Origin: CADCVW01 sp964251385
GTDB taxonomy: Bacteria; Pseudomonadota; Alphaproteobacteria; Sphingomonadales; Sphingomonadaceae
Assembly (NCBI GenBank): GCA_964251385.1
Contig: CAXUJK010000002.1
Span: 124,001 to 188,000 of the forward strand
Length of the DNA stretch: 64,000 nucleotides
Reading direction: 5' to 3'
The translations under genes were made by a program, and so were the position numbers. The notes under the pieces were generated by a model. That model worked only from the letters and a program-made list of their open reading frames with translations, did no database searches and had not been told where the DNA came from. The stretch's first letter is position 1. Every line of letters begins with the position of its first letter. Positions 40,958 to 50,504 of the stretch are shown here, in pieces.

Positions 40958-43395
40958 GGTACGGTCTCCAGTTCAGGTTGGGGGGTGGTGATGAGGTCGA
41001 TGGCCCAGCCGATGCCGCGGGCTTCGAGCCATGCGCGGGCAAAGCCCTTGCGACCGTGGCGCGCCATGAGCTTCGAGATCAGCGACTGGTCGGTCTTCGA
41101 CGAGGCAGCGGTAAAGGCGAGGGCGACCTGGCCGAGGCCGAGCTCGAACAGCCGGTTCCCGCGACGGCTCTGGCAGTAGTAGTCGCGCTTGGGCGTCGAG
41201 CGGCTAAGGATCTCGATCTGCCGATCGTTGAGCCCGAAGCGTCGGTAGATCGCGGAGATCTGCGGCTCCAGCGCACGCTCGTTCGGCAGGAACAGTCGCG
41301 TCGGGCAGCTCTCGACGATGGCCGGCGCGATCGTCGAGCCGTCGATGTCGGCGAGGCTCTGGGTGGCGAAGATGACGCTCGCGTTTTTCTTGCGCAGCGT
41401 CTTCAGCCATTCGCGCAGCTGACCGGCGAAGCCTTCGTCGTCGAGCGCAAGCCAGCCCTCGTCGACGATGAGCAGCGTCGGGCGGCCGTCGAGCCGTCCC
41501 TCGATGCGGTGGAAGAGGTAGGCGAGAACGGCCGCGGCCGCGCCGGTTCCGATCAGTCCTTCGGTCTCGAAGACTTGGACGTCCGCTCCGCCGAGCTTCT
41601 CCGTCTCGGCGTCGAGAAGGCGACCCCAGGGTCCGCCGACGCAGTACGGCTTCAGCGCCTGCTTCAGGGCTTGGCTCTGGAGCAGCACGGAGAGGCCGGT
41701 CAGCGTCCTCTCCTGCGGCGGCGCGGACGACAGGTTCTGGAGCGCCGACCAGACATGATCCTTCACCTCGGGCGTCACGGCCACGTTCTCGCGCGCGAGG
41801 ATTGCGGCGATCCATTCGCCCGCCCATGCGCGCTCCTCCGAGGTATCGATCGCGTGCAGCGGCTGCAGCGCCACGGGCTTGTCGGCATCATCGCTGAGCG
41901 AGCCGCCGAGGTCGTGCCAGTCGCCGCCCATGGCGAGCGCGGCGGCGCGGATCGAACCGCCGAAGTCGAACGCGAAGACTTGGCTGTTCTCGTACCTGCG
42001 GAACTGCAGCGCCATGAGCGCCAGCAGGACGGACTTGCCCGCGCCGGTCGGGCCGACAACCAGCGTGTGGCCGACATCGCCGACGTGGAGGCTGAAGCGG
42101 AACGGCGTCGACCCTTCCGTCTTCGCGACGAAGAGCGGCGGCGCGTCGAAGTGCTCGTCGCGCTCCGGCCCGGCCCAGACGGCCGAAAGCGGCATCATAT
42201 GCGCCAGGTTCAACGTCGAGACGGGCGGCTGGCGGACGTTAGCGTAGACCTGCCCCGGCAAGCTGCCGAGCCACGCTTCAATGGCGTTGAGGCGCTCGAC
42301 CATGCAGGTGAAGTCGCGGCCTTGTATGACCTTCTCGACGAAGCGCAGCTTCTCGTCCGCGAGCCGCGCGTCCTCATCCCAAACCGTCACGGTGGCCGTG
42401 ACGTAAGCGGCACCGACGAGGTCCGAACCGAGCTCCTGCAACGCCATGTCGGCGTCCGCCGCCTTGTTCGAGGCGTCGGAGTCCAGGAGGGTAGAGGCTT
42501 CGTTGGTCATCACCTCCTTGAGGATCGCGACCACCGACTTGCGCTTGGCGAACCACTGGCGGCGAATGCGGCCGAGCACTTTCGCGGCATCGGTCTTGTC
42601 GAGACAGACGGCACGCGTCATCCAGCGGTAGGGAAAGGCGAGGCGGTTGAGGTCGTCCAGCAGCCCGGGCCACGTCTGGCTGGGAAAGCCCATCACGGTG
42701 AGCGTCCGAAGGTGCGCCCGGCCCAACCGCGGCTCGAGCCCGCCGGTCAGCGGCTCGTCGACGAGGAAGGCGTCGAGGTACATCGGCGTGTCCGGCACCC
42801 GCACCCGCCGATCGTTCGTGCTGACGGTCGCGTGGAGGTAGGTTAGCGTGTCCGTGTCGGACAGCCAGGAAGCTTCGGGCATGAAGCCCTCGACGAGACC
42901 GAGCACGCGGTTGGTGCGGTCGATGAAACCGTCGACATGCTCGCGGCCCTGAGCATTACGGCCGTTCCGCCCTTCGTAGAGCCAAGCTTCGGCGCGAGCA
43001 GCGTCCTCGGCGGGCGGCAGCCAGCAGAAGGTCAAGAAGTACGAGGACTCGAAGCGCGCATCCGCTTCCTCGAACTGCGCGCGTCGTTCGGAGTCGACGA
43101 GGGTCGATACCCCGTCTGGAAACAGGCTGTTGGGGTAGGCACCGGCGGCATGCCGTTGCGCCTCGACGAAGATCGCCCAGCCCGAGCCAAGGCGACGGAG
43201 CGCGTTGTTGAGCCGCGAGGTCGTCGCGACGAGTTCGGCGGGCGTGGCGCTGTCCAGGTCAGGGCCACGGAAGCGGGCTGTACGCTGGAACGAGCCGTCC
43301 TTGTTGAGAATCACGCCTTCGCCGACCAACGCTGCCCAGGGCAGGAAGTCGGCGAGGCTCTGCGGCTTGCTGCGGTATTCAGCGAGGTTCAGCAT
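40954..43395 (-). CDS. trbE: TrbE, VirB4-like ATPase
   Basis: The 813-residue ATPase starts MLNLAEYRSKPQSLADFLPW. It has Walker A GPTGAGKSVLLALMALQF (~455), DFGGSIRAAALAMGGDWHDL, Walker B LLIVDEGWLAL (~645), and FATQSLADIDGS. It powers pilus assembly and channel function at the inner membrane. An upstream ORF extension to 43476 overlaps trbD and is not used; the 2-bp gap to trbD shows coupling. Confidence 0.95.
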   Translation of the reverse strand: MLNLAEYRSKPQSLADFLPWAALVGEGVILNKDGSFQRTARFRGPDLDSATPAELVATTSRLNNALRRLGSGWAIFVEAQRHAAGAYPNSLFPDGVSTLVDSERRAQFEEADARFESSYFLTFCWLPPAEDAARAEAWLYEGRNGRNAQGREHVDGFIDRTNRVLGLVEGFMPEASWLSDTDTLTYLHATVSTNDRRVRVPDTPMYLDAFLVDEPLTGGLEPRLGRAHLRTLTVMGFPSQTWPGLLDDLNRLAFPYRWMTRAVCLDKTDAAKVLGRIRRQWFAKRKSVVAILKEVMTNEASTLLDSDASNKAADADMALQELGSDLVGAAYVTATVTVWDEDARLADEKLRFVEKVIQGRDFTCMVERLNAIEAWLGSLPGQVYANVRQPPVSTLNLAHMMPLSAVWAGPERDEHFDAPPLFVAKTEGSTPFRFSLHVGDVGHTLVVGPTGAGKSVLLALMALQFRRYENSQVFAFDFGGSIRAAALAMGGDWHDLGGSLSDDADKPVALQPLHAIDTSEERAWAGEWIAAILARENVAVTPEVKDHVWSALQNLSSAPPQERTLTGLSVLLQSQALKQALKPYCVGGPWGRLLDAETEKLGGADVQVFETEGLIGTGAAAAVLAYLFHRIEGRLDGRPTLLIVDEGWLALDDEGFAGQLREWLKTLRKKNASVIFATQSLADIDGSTIAPAIVESCPTRLFLPNERALEPQISAIYRRFGLNDRQIEILSRSTPKRDYYCQSRRGNRLFELGLGQVALAFTAASSKTDQSLISKLMARHGRKGFARAWLEARGIGWAIDLITTPQPELETVP

Positions 43396-43397
43396 GG

Positions 43398-43670
43398 TCA
43401 GGCGCCCAGATGCGTAGGGTAGCGCAGGTGGCGCCGGACGACGTCGACGAAGGACGGATCGCGCTTCGCCGCCCATACGGCGGCGATGTGGCCGATCAGC
43501 CAGACGAGCAGCCCGACGGCCCAGAGGCGCAGGCCAAGGCCGAGCGCGGCCGCGAGCGTGCCGTTGATGATGGCCAGCGATCGCGGCGCGCCGCCGAGCA
43601 GGATCGGCTCCGTTAGCGACCGCCGGACGGGCGCGTAGAAGCCGACAGCTGGTTCCTCGCCGCCGAGCAT
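43398..43670 (-). CDS. trbD: TrbD, VirB3-like membrane protein
   Basis: The 90-residue protein has FYAPVRRSLTEPILLGGAPR, the conserved VirB3 start, then two adjacent hydrophobic segments (~32-66) and a basic end DVVRRHLRYPTHLGA. The ATG overlaps the trbC stop by 1 bp (TGATG). It is inner-membrane and works with TrbE. Confidence 0.95.
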   Translation of the reverse strand: MLGGEEPAVGFYAPVRRSLTEPILLGGAPRSLAIINGTLAAALGLGLRLWAVGLLVWLIGHIAAVWAAKRDPSFVDVVRRHLRYPTHLGA

Positions 43671-43987
43671 CAGACGAGCGCCCCGCCGCCGAACGAGAAG
43701 AACGACAGGAAGAAGGAGCTGGCGGCGAACGCGATCGACAGTCCGAAGACGATCTGGATCATCTTGCGCGCGCCGCCCGACGTGTCGCCAAAGGCGAGCG
43801 TCAGGCCGGTGATGATGATGATCATGACCGCCATGATCTTGGCGACGGGACCCTGGATCGACTCCAGGATCTTCTGGAGCGGCGCTTCCCACGGCATGTT
43901 CGATCCGGCCGCGTAGGCTGGAGCGGTCATGATGGTCAGCGCAATCAGAGAGGCGGCGCCTGTTAGACGCGAACGGAACTTGGTCAC
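43670..43987 (-). CDS. trbC: TrbC pilin (VirB2-like)
   Basis: The 105-residue prepilin starts at GTG 43987 in a GTGA overlap with trbB. It has a signal sequence (GAASLIALTIMTAPAYAAG), the mature start MPWEAPLQKILESIQGPVAK and two membrane helices, the second ending FFLSFFSFGGGALV. It is the pilus subunit and the presumed substrate of TraF. The long N-terminal ORF in this frame is not used. Confidence 0.93.
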   Translation of the reverse strand: MTKFRSRLTGAASLIALTIMTAPAYAAGSNMPWEAPLQKILESIQGPVAKIMAVMIIIITGLTLAFGDTSGGARKMIQIVFGLSIAFAASSFFLSFFSFGGGALV

Positions 43988-44952
43988 GCAATGTCTCCTG
44001 CTGGTGTGAGTTGGTAGTCGCCCGCGATCGTCAGACCGTCGGGGCGGGCGAGTTCGGACAGCCGGCGCGCGGCCCCGCGGCCGGTGAGAACCGCGACGAG
44101 GCCGATCGTCTCGGCGATGAGCGCGCGGGGTACAGTGACCACCGCTTCTTGGACGAGCTGCTCCAGCCGCCGCAGCGCGCCAAGCGCGCTGCCCGCGTGG
44201 AGCGTGCCGATGCCGCCCGGATGTCCGGTGCCCCAGGCTTTGATGAGATCGAGCGCTTCGCCCCCGCGGACTTCGCCGATCGGGATGCGATCCGGGCGGA
44301 GCCGGAGCGCCGAGCGGACGAGGTCGGTCAGCGTCGCCGCGCCGTCCTTCGTCCGCAGCGCGACCAAGTTGGGCGCGGCGCACTGCAGCTCGCGCGTGTC
44401 TTCGATCAGCACGACACGATCGCCCGTCTTCGCGACTTCCGCCAGGAGGGCGTTGACGAGCGTCGTCTTGCCCGTCGAGGTGCCGCCGACGACCAGGATG
44501 TTCGTGCGTGCATGAACGGCCGAGTAGAGAAGCTCCGCCTGCGCCATCGTCATGATGCCGGCGTCGACGTAGTCGCCGAGCGTGAAGACCGCGACCGCGG
44601 GCTTACGGATCGCGAAGCTTGGTGCGGCCACGACGGGCGGGAGAAGCCCTTCGAACCGCTCGCCCGTATCGGGCAGCTCGGCCGATACTCGCGGGCTCGT
44701 TTCATGCACTTCGGCACCGACATGGTGGGCGACGAGCCGCACGATGCGTTCCGCGTCCGCGAACGACAGCCGCGCTCCCGTGTCCTCCAGGCCACCGGAA
44801 AGGCGATCGAGCCAGATGCGCCCGTCGGGGTTGAGCATGACCTCGACGACGCTGGGATCGTCGAGGAAGGCGGCGATGTCGGAGCCGAGCGCCGTGCGGA
44901 GCATCCGGGCGCCGCGCGCGAAGGATTCTGATCGAAAAGCGACGGCATTCAC
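43984..44952 (-). CDS. trbB: TrbB, VirB11-like ATPase
   Basis: The 322-residue hexameric ATPase shows DPSVVEVMLNPDGRIWLDRL, Walker A VVGGTSTGKTTLVNALL (~155), VVLIEDTRELQC, GEVRGGEALDLIKAWGTGHP and GTLHAGSALGALRRLEQLV (His box). It is the first gene of the trb operon. A 90-bp gap separates it from the RHH gene, where a promoter could lie. Confidence 0.95.
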   Translation of the reverse strand: MNAVAFRSESFARGARMLRTALGSDIAAFLDDPSVVEVMLNPDGRIWLDRLSGGLEDTGARLSFADAERIVRLVAHHVGAEVHETSPRVSAELPDTGERFEGLLPPVVAAPSFAIRKPAVAVFTLGDYVDAGIMTMAQAELLYSAVHARTNILVVGGTSTGKTTLVNALLAEVAKTGDRVVLIEDTRELQCAAPNLVALRTKDGAATLTDLVRSALRLRPDRIPIGEVRGGEALDLIKAWGTGHPGGIGTLHAGSALGALRRLEQLVQEAVVTVPRALIAETIGLVAVLTGRGAARRLSELARPDGLTIAGDYQLTPAGDIA

Positions 44953-45042
44953 GTCGGCGGACCTCGTTGCGTTCGCCGATCCACGAAATTGTACGGCTCA
45001 ACGGGGTTGCTAATGAGCGGCGGAAACGACGCCGATCAACAA

Positions 45043-45534
45043 CTACGAGGGCGTAGTAGGGTGCTGGCGTGGAGAGGCAGGTGAAGCGGCTGGTTGATGC
45101 TCGCTTTCGGCGGCAGCCAAAGCTTCGATCTCCTGCGTGATTTCGTCGGCGAAGGCGCGGCCCTTCGCGAGTCGCCGTCCCAGCGCTTCGACGAAGCCCT
45201 CGAAGCGCTCCCGGCCCTTAGCCTGCGCGGCGGCCTGGGCCGTGTCGGGCAAAGGCGGGGTCGCCGTCAGCCAGAAGCGCACGAACAACGCCAACGTCTC
45301 GTTTGAAATCGCGACGTGCCGCTCCAGCCGTTCGCTTTGACGGGTGAGCCGATCGAGCCTGCGCGCGAGCGCGGCCTCCAGGCGATCGGCTCCGTCGGGC
45401 GACAAGTGCGACGCAAGCGCGGCCTCGACGATGCTCGCTTGCGAAACGCGCTTGCGCCTGGCGTAGTCAGCGAGCTGACGGCTGATCTCGATCGACACGC
45501 GAAAGGTCTGCTTGGCGCGTACGGGCTCTTTCAT
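45043..45534 (-). CDS. CopG/ribbon-helix-helix regulator
   Basis: The 163-residue protein has an N-terminal RHH domain (QTFRVSIEISRQLADYARRK, RVSQASIVEAALASHL) followed by a long helix (LEAALARRLDRLTRQSERLE) and a Glu/Ala-rich tail. It starts with an ATGA overlap with traG. Such genes usually sit between traG and trbB and may autoregulate the transfer operon or aid the relaxosome at oriT. Confidence 0.9.
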   Translation of the reverse strand: MKEPVRAKQTFRVSIEISRQLADYARRKRVSQASIVEAALASHLSPDGADRLEAALARRLDRLTRQSERLERHVAISNETLALFVRFWLTATPPLPDTAQAAAQAKGRERFEGFVEALGRRLAKGRAFADEITQEIEALAAAESEHQPAASPASPRQHPTTPS

Positions 45535-47534
45535 CAGAGCATCTCCTCATCTGGATCGAGGGCGACTTGGCGCGCGATGCCGCTGGCGCGCCGCTGGAGG
45601 ACGCGAGCACGGATCACCGCCTCATGCGGCTCGTCGTCTAGCATGTCGAACTCGCGTGCCGTCGTCGGCTCTTCGGGAACGATCGTCTCATGCTCCGGAA
45701 GCATCGGCTCGCGGCGGATGCCAGCGTTGGTGTTGTCATCTGCTATTTCGGCAGGCTTGCCTGCCGCGTTGACCGGCCGAGCAGGCGTCAGCAGCCCGCT
45801 CCAATCATCGGAGCTTCCCGACTTGCCGCGGAGGGCATCGGCGCGTTCGGAAGAGCGCCCTAGGTCAGGCGGAGGCAGCACGCGCGCTTGGAGCTGCCGG
45901 TCGGCGTAGAAGCGGGCCTTCTTCGCGCGGATCGGGTGCGTGCCCGAGACGAGCACCAGCTCGTCGGCAGGCGGAAGCTGCATCACCTCGCCGGGCGTCA
46001 GCAGAGGACGTGCGGTTTCCTGGCGCGACACCATGAGATGGCCGAGCCATGGCGAGAGCCGGTGGCCGGCGTAGTTCCGCGAGTCCCGGGTTTCCGTCGC
46101 GGTGCCGAGCGCGTCGCTCACTCGCTTGGCGGTGCGCTCGTCGTTTGTCGCGAAGCTTACCCGCACATGGCAGTTGTCGAGGATCGCGTTGTTGGGTCCG
46201 TAGCTTCGCTCGATCTGGTTGAGCGACTGCGCGATCAGGAAGCTTTTCAGCCCATACCCGGCCATGAACGCCAACGCGCTCTCGAAGAAGTCGAGGCGGC
46301 CAAGCGCGGGGAACTCGTCGAGCATCAAGAGGAGGCGGTGACGCCGTCCCTTCGCTTCAAGGTCCTCCGTGAGGCGACGGCCGATCTGGTTGAGGATGAG
46401 CCGAACCAGTGGCTTGGTGCGGCTGATGTCAGACGGCGGAACGACCAGATACAGCGTCGCCGGCGATCGGCCCTCCACGAGGTCGGCGATGCGCCAGTCG
46501 CAGCGGGACGTTACCGCCGCGACGACGGGATCGCGGTAGAGGCCGAGGAACGACATGGCGGTCGACAGCACGCCGGAGCGTTCGTTCTCGCTCTTGTTGA
46601 GCAGCTCGCGGGCGGCGCTCGCCACCACTGGGTGCGGGGCGCTGCCGAGATGCGCCGTCGTCATCATCGTCTGCAGCGTGTCGTCGATCGGCTGCTTGGG
46701 ATCGGACAGGAAGTTGGCGACGCCAGCGAGCGTCTTGTCCGTCTCAGCGTAAAGGACATGCAGGATGGCGCCGACGAGGAGCGCATGGCTCGTCTTCTCC
46801 CAATGATTGCGCTTGTCGAGCGCGCCTTCGGGATCGACCAGGATGTCGGCGATGTTCTGGACGTCGCGGACCTCCCACGACCCCCGCCGCACTTCGAGCA
46901 GCGGGTTATAGGCCTGGCTGAGGACGTTGGTCGGATCGAACAGCAGCACGGTCCCGAACCGGGCTCGCCATCCCGCAGTCAGGTTCCAGTTCTCGCCCTT
47001 GATGTCGTGGACGATGCACGATCCCGGCCAGGTCAGCAGCGTCGGGACGACTAGGCCGACGCCCTTACCCGATCGCGTCGGCGCGAAGCAGAGAACGTGC
47101 TCGGGTCCGTCATGCCGGAGGTAGTCGCGATCGTGCTTGCCCAAGACAACGCCGTCGCGACCGAGCAGACCAGCCTTCTCGATCTCCTTGGCGGTCGCCC
47201 AGCGCGCCGACCCGTAGGTGGTCACGTCGCGAACCTCCCGCGCGCGCCACACCGACATGCCGATCGCCACGATGATCGAGAGGAAGCCGCCCGACGCGGC
47301 GATGATCGCGCCCTTGTCGAAGATCTCCGGCGCGTAGGCTTCGTACGAGTACCACCACCAGAAAAAAGCTGGCGGCGGGTAGATGGAGTGCCCGGCGATC
47401 TCGGTCAGTGGCGTCCCGAGCTGAGCTTGGTAGCCGAGTTGCCACGCCGTCCATTGCGTCGCACCCCACACCGCCATGAGCGCGATGGTGCCGACGACGA
47501 GCAGCGATCCCCAAAGGATGCGGGTGGCGGACAA
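45534..47534 (-). CDS. traG: TraG/VirD4 coupling protein
   Basis: The 666-residue protein has two N-terminal membrane helices (~10-30 and ~75-95), then YGSARWATAKEIEKAGLLG, Walker A CFAPTRSGKGVGLVVPTLL (~150), LLLMLDEFPALGRLDFFESA (Walker B, ~405) and IAQSLNQIERSYG. It links the relaxosome to the Trb channel. The start is TTG at 47534, supported by AGGAGG 6 nt upstream. The C-terminal ~100 residues are variable and acidic. Confidence 0.95.
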   Translation of the reverse strand: MSATRILWGSLLVVGTIALMAVWGATQWTAWQLGYQAQLGTPLTEIAGHSIYPPPAFFWWWYSYEAYAPEIFDKGAIIAASGGFLSIIVAIGMSVWRAREVRDVTTYGSARWATAKEIEKAGLLGRDGVVLGKHDRDYLRHDGPEHVLCFAPTRSGKGVGLVVPTLLTWPGSCIVHDIKGENWNLTAGWRARFGTVLLFDPTNVLSQAYNPLLEVRRGSWEVRDVQNIADILVDPEGALDKRNHWEKTSHALLVGAILHVLYAETDKTLAGVANFLSDPKQPIDDTLQTMMTTAHLGSAPHPVVASAARELLNKSENERSGVLSTAMSFLGLYRDPVVAAVTSRCDWRIADLVEGRSPATLYLVVPPSDISRTKPLVRLILNQIGRRLTEDLEAKGRRHRLLLMLDEFPALGRLDFFESALAFMAGYGLKSFLIAQSLNQIERSYGPNNAILDNCHVRVSFATNDERTAKRVSDALGTATETRDSRNYAGHRLSPWLGHLMVSRQETARPLLTPGEVMQLPPADELVLVSGTHPIRAKKARFYADRQLQARVLPPPDLGRSSERADALRGKSGSSDDWSGLLTPARPVNAAGKPAEIADDNTNAGIRREPMLPEHETIVPEEPTTAREFDMLDDEPHEAVIRARVLQRRASGIARQVALDPDEEML

Positions 47535-47647
47535 GCGTTCCTCCTTTAGCGATGAGCAGCGACGTTCGACACATCGATCCGACGGTCACGCAAGCGCGTC
47601 GCCGCAGGAGTAGGAGCTTCGGCGACGGTGGCGCGCAGATCGGCCGG

Positions 47648-49399
47648 TCAGCCGATGCTAGGGCCCCGTGAACGACCCATGCTCCAGTCGATCCCGCCGC
47701 TTGCGAGGCGGACGCCGCGAACCTGACGACCAAGGTGACTTTCGAGTGACGGCTTCCACGGTACGAGCTCGAAGCCGAGCCCATTGTCGAGCATCGCAAA
47801 ACGACCGGATGCGAGGTCGACCCGTTGGCGGTACACGCCGCCGAGCTGGCCCCCTTCGCCGCCGGGGCGGTGCGGCAAGCCGCTGCTGATCGATAACCGC
47901 CTGGTAGCTTCGTCGAGTTCGCTTCGGCGCAACGTGTCGAGCAAGTTGCGCGCGAACACGCTTCGCTGCCCTTGTCGTGTCGCCAGTCCGGATGACGCGA
48001 GATGGTCCGTTCTTCGTATCAAAGCCTCGCGAACCTCAGCACCGTACCCTTGGCTTGCAGTCGCGTTCGGCTCGCGTGCGACCAGTTGGCCGTCGAGCCA
48101 AGTTGCTCCGGTCGCGCCGACCTGATCGGCAAGACTGAAGTCCGAGCGAACGCTCAGCGTTAGTCGGCGCTTGCCGTCGCCGCCGACGAAAGGCCGCGCC
48201 TCGACTATAGCCCCTGTCGCGGCATCGCTGGTCGCGTTGAGATCGGCAAACGTCAGATAGTGTGAGCGTCCGTCCAACCCCTCGATGACGACGTAGGCGG
48301 AGCCGGTAAGCTCGTCATAAAGTCCACGGTCGGCGAGGCGTCCGATGACGTTCGGCGCCTCGTCCCCGTGGATCGCGAAGTCGGCCGTCGATGGATCACG
48401 CCCACCGCGGGCAAGCGCGCTGTGCATCGTCTTAATGATGTCGCCTCGTATCGACAGCTCGCGAAGGGTTGCCTCCGCTCCGGCTCTCAGCAGCCAGCGC
48501 GCGGAACCCGCGCCTTCGGCCAAGCCCAATCGTTCCAGTTTCATCGCGCGCCCGATCATCAGGCGCTTCAGCTTGGTGTCGTAAGCTTCGCTGCCGCCCA
48601 GGCGTAGGTCGATCGTTCCACCATTTTCATCCGCCGCTGCCTGGAGCGCGCGGTCGAGCCCGGTCCAGCGCTCAGCTTCGACATCGTTCTGTAAAGCGCG
48701 CGCGATCGCCTGCTCGCTTCTCGGACCCAACTCCAAGCCAACGAGCTCTTCCGCTCGCCCACGCAGCCCACGCGAGATGTAATCGCGACTGATGACCAGG
48801 TCCGCACCGTCCGCTCGCCCGCGGACGAGGACATGCACATGGGGATTGTCGGTATTCCAGTGAGGCACGGCTGCCCATTCCAGTTGGCAGCCGAGATCCG
48901 TGGAGGCTTGCCCAAGGAGGTCGCGCGTGAACGCGCGCAGGTCGCTGAGTTCCGCGCCGTCTTCCGGCGAGACGATGAAGCGGAAATGGTGGCGATCGGG
49001 CTCGCAGCTCTCGGCGAAGGCACGTCCATCCACGTCGTCGGACTGCGCGTCGAAAAGTTGCGCGGGTTCGCCGTCGCGAGAAACGCCGTCCCTCTTGAGG
49101 TAGTCGACATGGGTCGCCAACGACGCGGAGTGGAAGCGTTGCCCGCGATGGCGGACGACCCGCGCCTTGATGACGACCCGGCGGCTCGAAGATCGGAGGG
49201 ATGCAGCGGCAACGGCCGTGCGGCCGCGTCCAAAGGTCGAGCGAGATCCAGCCGATCCTCGCGTGAAAGACCGGCGTCCCTGAGTAGCGCTTTGAGCAGC
49301 CCGAGTGACTTGGTCGACGAAACTCTTGGCCCGCGCATTGCGGCCGCCGTTACGGATGCGGCCGGGCCGGACGACGAACTCGTCATCCAGCGTGCTCAC
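47648..49399 (-). CDS. rlxS: RlxS/VirD2-like relaxase
   Basis: The 583-residue protein starts at GTG 49399. An Arg-rich N-terminus precedes the relaxase core: HVDYLKRDGV, DRHHFRFIVSPEDGAELSDL and TDNPHVHVLVRGRADGADLV, with the metal-binding His pair. The C-terminal half is DUF3363-type, found in relaxases of ICEs of this class. It nicks oriT and pilots the strand into the recipient. The nucleophile Tyr is not assigned with confidence. It lies between traG and the oriT candidate. Confidence 0.9.
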   Translation of the reverse strand: MSTLDDEFVVRPGRIRNGGRNARAKSFVDQVTRAAQSATQGRRSFTRGSAGSRSTFGRGRTAVAAASLRSSSRRVVIKARVVRHRGQRFHSASLATHVDYLKRDGVSRDGEPAQLFDAQSDDVDGRAFAESCEPDRHHFRFIVSPEDGAELSDLRAFTRDLLGQASTDLGCQLEWAAVPHWNTDNPHVHVLVRGRADGADLVISRDYISRGLRGRAEELVGLELGPRSEQAIARALQNDVEAERWTGLDRALQAAADENGGTIDLRLGGSEAYDTKLKRLMIGRAMKLERLGLAEGAGSARWLLRAGAEATLRELSIRGDIIKTMHSALARGGRDPSTADFAIHGDEAPNVIGRLADRGLYDELTGSAYVVIEGLDGRSHYLTFADLNATSDAATGAIVEARPFVGGDGKRRLTLSVRSDFSLADQVGATGATWLDGQLVAREPNATASQGYGAEVREALIRRTDHLASSGLATRQGQRSVFARNLLDTLRRSELDEATRRLSISSGLPHRPGGEGGQLGGVYRQRVDLASGRFAMLDNGLGFELVPWKPSLESHLGRQVRGVRLASGGIDWSMGRSRGPSIG

Positions 49400-49670
49400 G
49401 CCTTACCTTCGAGCTGGGTTAGGTGGCGGCTGGCAGCCAAGTCACTGAATTTGAAAAGAAAATTGCTGATTGTGCCAGCTGGCGTGTTCGGATGGCTGGC
49501 TTTCGCGCAGCGGCTAAGTCGTTGAAAACGAGAAGAATGCCAACCGCAAAGAGCCGCAAAGCTGGCACGGCTTTTATCTAGCCCTCTGCATTCGCTTCCT
49601 GCCTTCTCCGAGGTGCTTCCACCCGAACGTACGCAGTCGTTCGCTAGAGCTCGATCTGGCCAGATGTACG
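49400..49670. other. Candidate oriT / relaxase promoter region
   Basis: A non-coding 271-bp gap upstream of the relaxase holds GTGCCAGCT (49472-49480) facing AGCTGGCAC (49560-49568). It also has the short palindrome GGCTGGCAGCC (49427-49437) and a direct repeat CCGCAAAG at 49544 and 49554. The region is AT-richer than its flanks. In ICEMlSymR7A the oriT is close to rlxS. The repeats are visible; the oriT call is inferred. Confidence 0.5.
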
Positions 49671-50504
49671 TTATCGGCGCCCTCGCTCGCTCTCGACGGG
49701 AGCGAAAAGCTCGGACTTCCCGACGTGCGTCGAGGCATTTGGCTGCGTCGAAAACGCCGCCGTTGGCACCGACCTTGTAGGAACGAACAGTTCATTTCGT
49801 AGCGGAACAGAAGCACCTTCGCGAACGATACTTTGCTCGGTCGATGCTTCGATGACCGAAGGTGCGATTACATTTTTGTCGTCATCTAAACCGATGAAAA
49901 TGGGAGGTTGGCGCGGCACAACGATCGAAGTCTGAGGACGCGTTGCTGCTCGCGATCTGACCGTCAGACCTAACATCGGACCTAGTCGCGCCAAGTAGCC
50001 GACCGTTTCTCCGGGAAGCGAGCGAGCGCCAGTCAGATGCTTCTCCCAGCGGTCTGGACCAGCATTGTAAGCGCCCAGAAAGCCGGGCGCGCCGTAGCGG
50101 TCGTACATCTCCCGTAGGTACGCCGTGCCGGCATGGATGTTGTCTCGGATCGCGAACGGATCGGGACCGAGACCGTAGCGCCGGCGCAGCTCGGCGTAGG
50201 TGCCGGGCATGACTTGCATGAGCCCCATCGCGCCCGCGTGCGACACCGCGCGCCGATTGCCTGCGCTCTCGACGCGCATCACCGATCGGATCCAATGCTC
50301 GGGCACGCCGAACCTGTGCGACGCTTCGCTCACCGCCGAGGAGACCGGGTCCGAAGGCGAAGTTGGCGCAGCGAGCGTTCGCGTGTGGCCTTGAGCGGCC
50401 GCGACGGGCACGTAAGTTAGCGTGGAACAGACCGCAGTGACCGCGATCAAGCACGCGCGAGAAGGCGACCGTGAAGGGGAGGCGATCCGCCGCACCGGCG
50501 TCAC
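49671..50504 (-). CDS. Lytic transglycosylase (SLT, conjugation-associated)
   Basis: The 277-residue protein from GTG 50504 (a TTG at 50516 is also possible) has a signal peptide and an SLT domain: PEHWIRSVMRVESAGNRRAV with the catalytic Glu, GAMGLMQVMPGTYAELRRRY, and FLGAYNAGPDRWEKHL. A long C-terminal tail rich in Pro/Ser/Val follows. The GTGA overlap with traF mirrors 251-254 in the left element. It should cut peptidoglycan to allow passage of the mating channel. Confidence 0.9.
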   Translation of the reverse strand: MTPVRRIASPSRSPSRACLIAVTAVCSTLTYVPVAAAQGHTRTLAAPTSPSDPVSSAVSEASHRFGVPEHWIRSVMRVESAGNRRAVSHAGAMGLMQVMPGTYAELRRRYGLGPDPFAIRDNIHAGTAYLREMYDRYGAPGFLGAYNAGPDRWEKHLTGARSLPGETVGYLARLGPMLGLTVRSRAATRPQTSIVVPRQPPIFIGLDDDKNVIAPSVIEASTEQSIVREGASVPLRNELFVPTRSVPTAAFSTQPNASTHVGKSELFAPVESERGRR

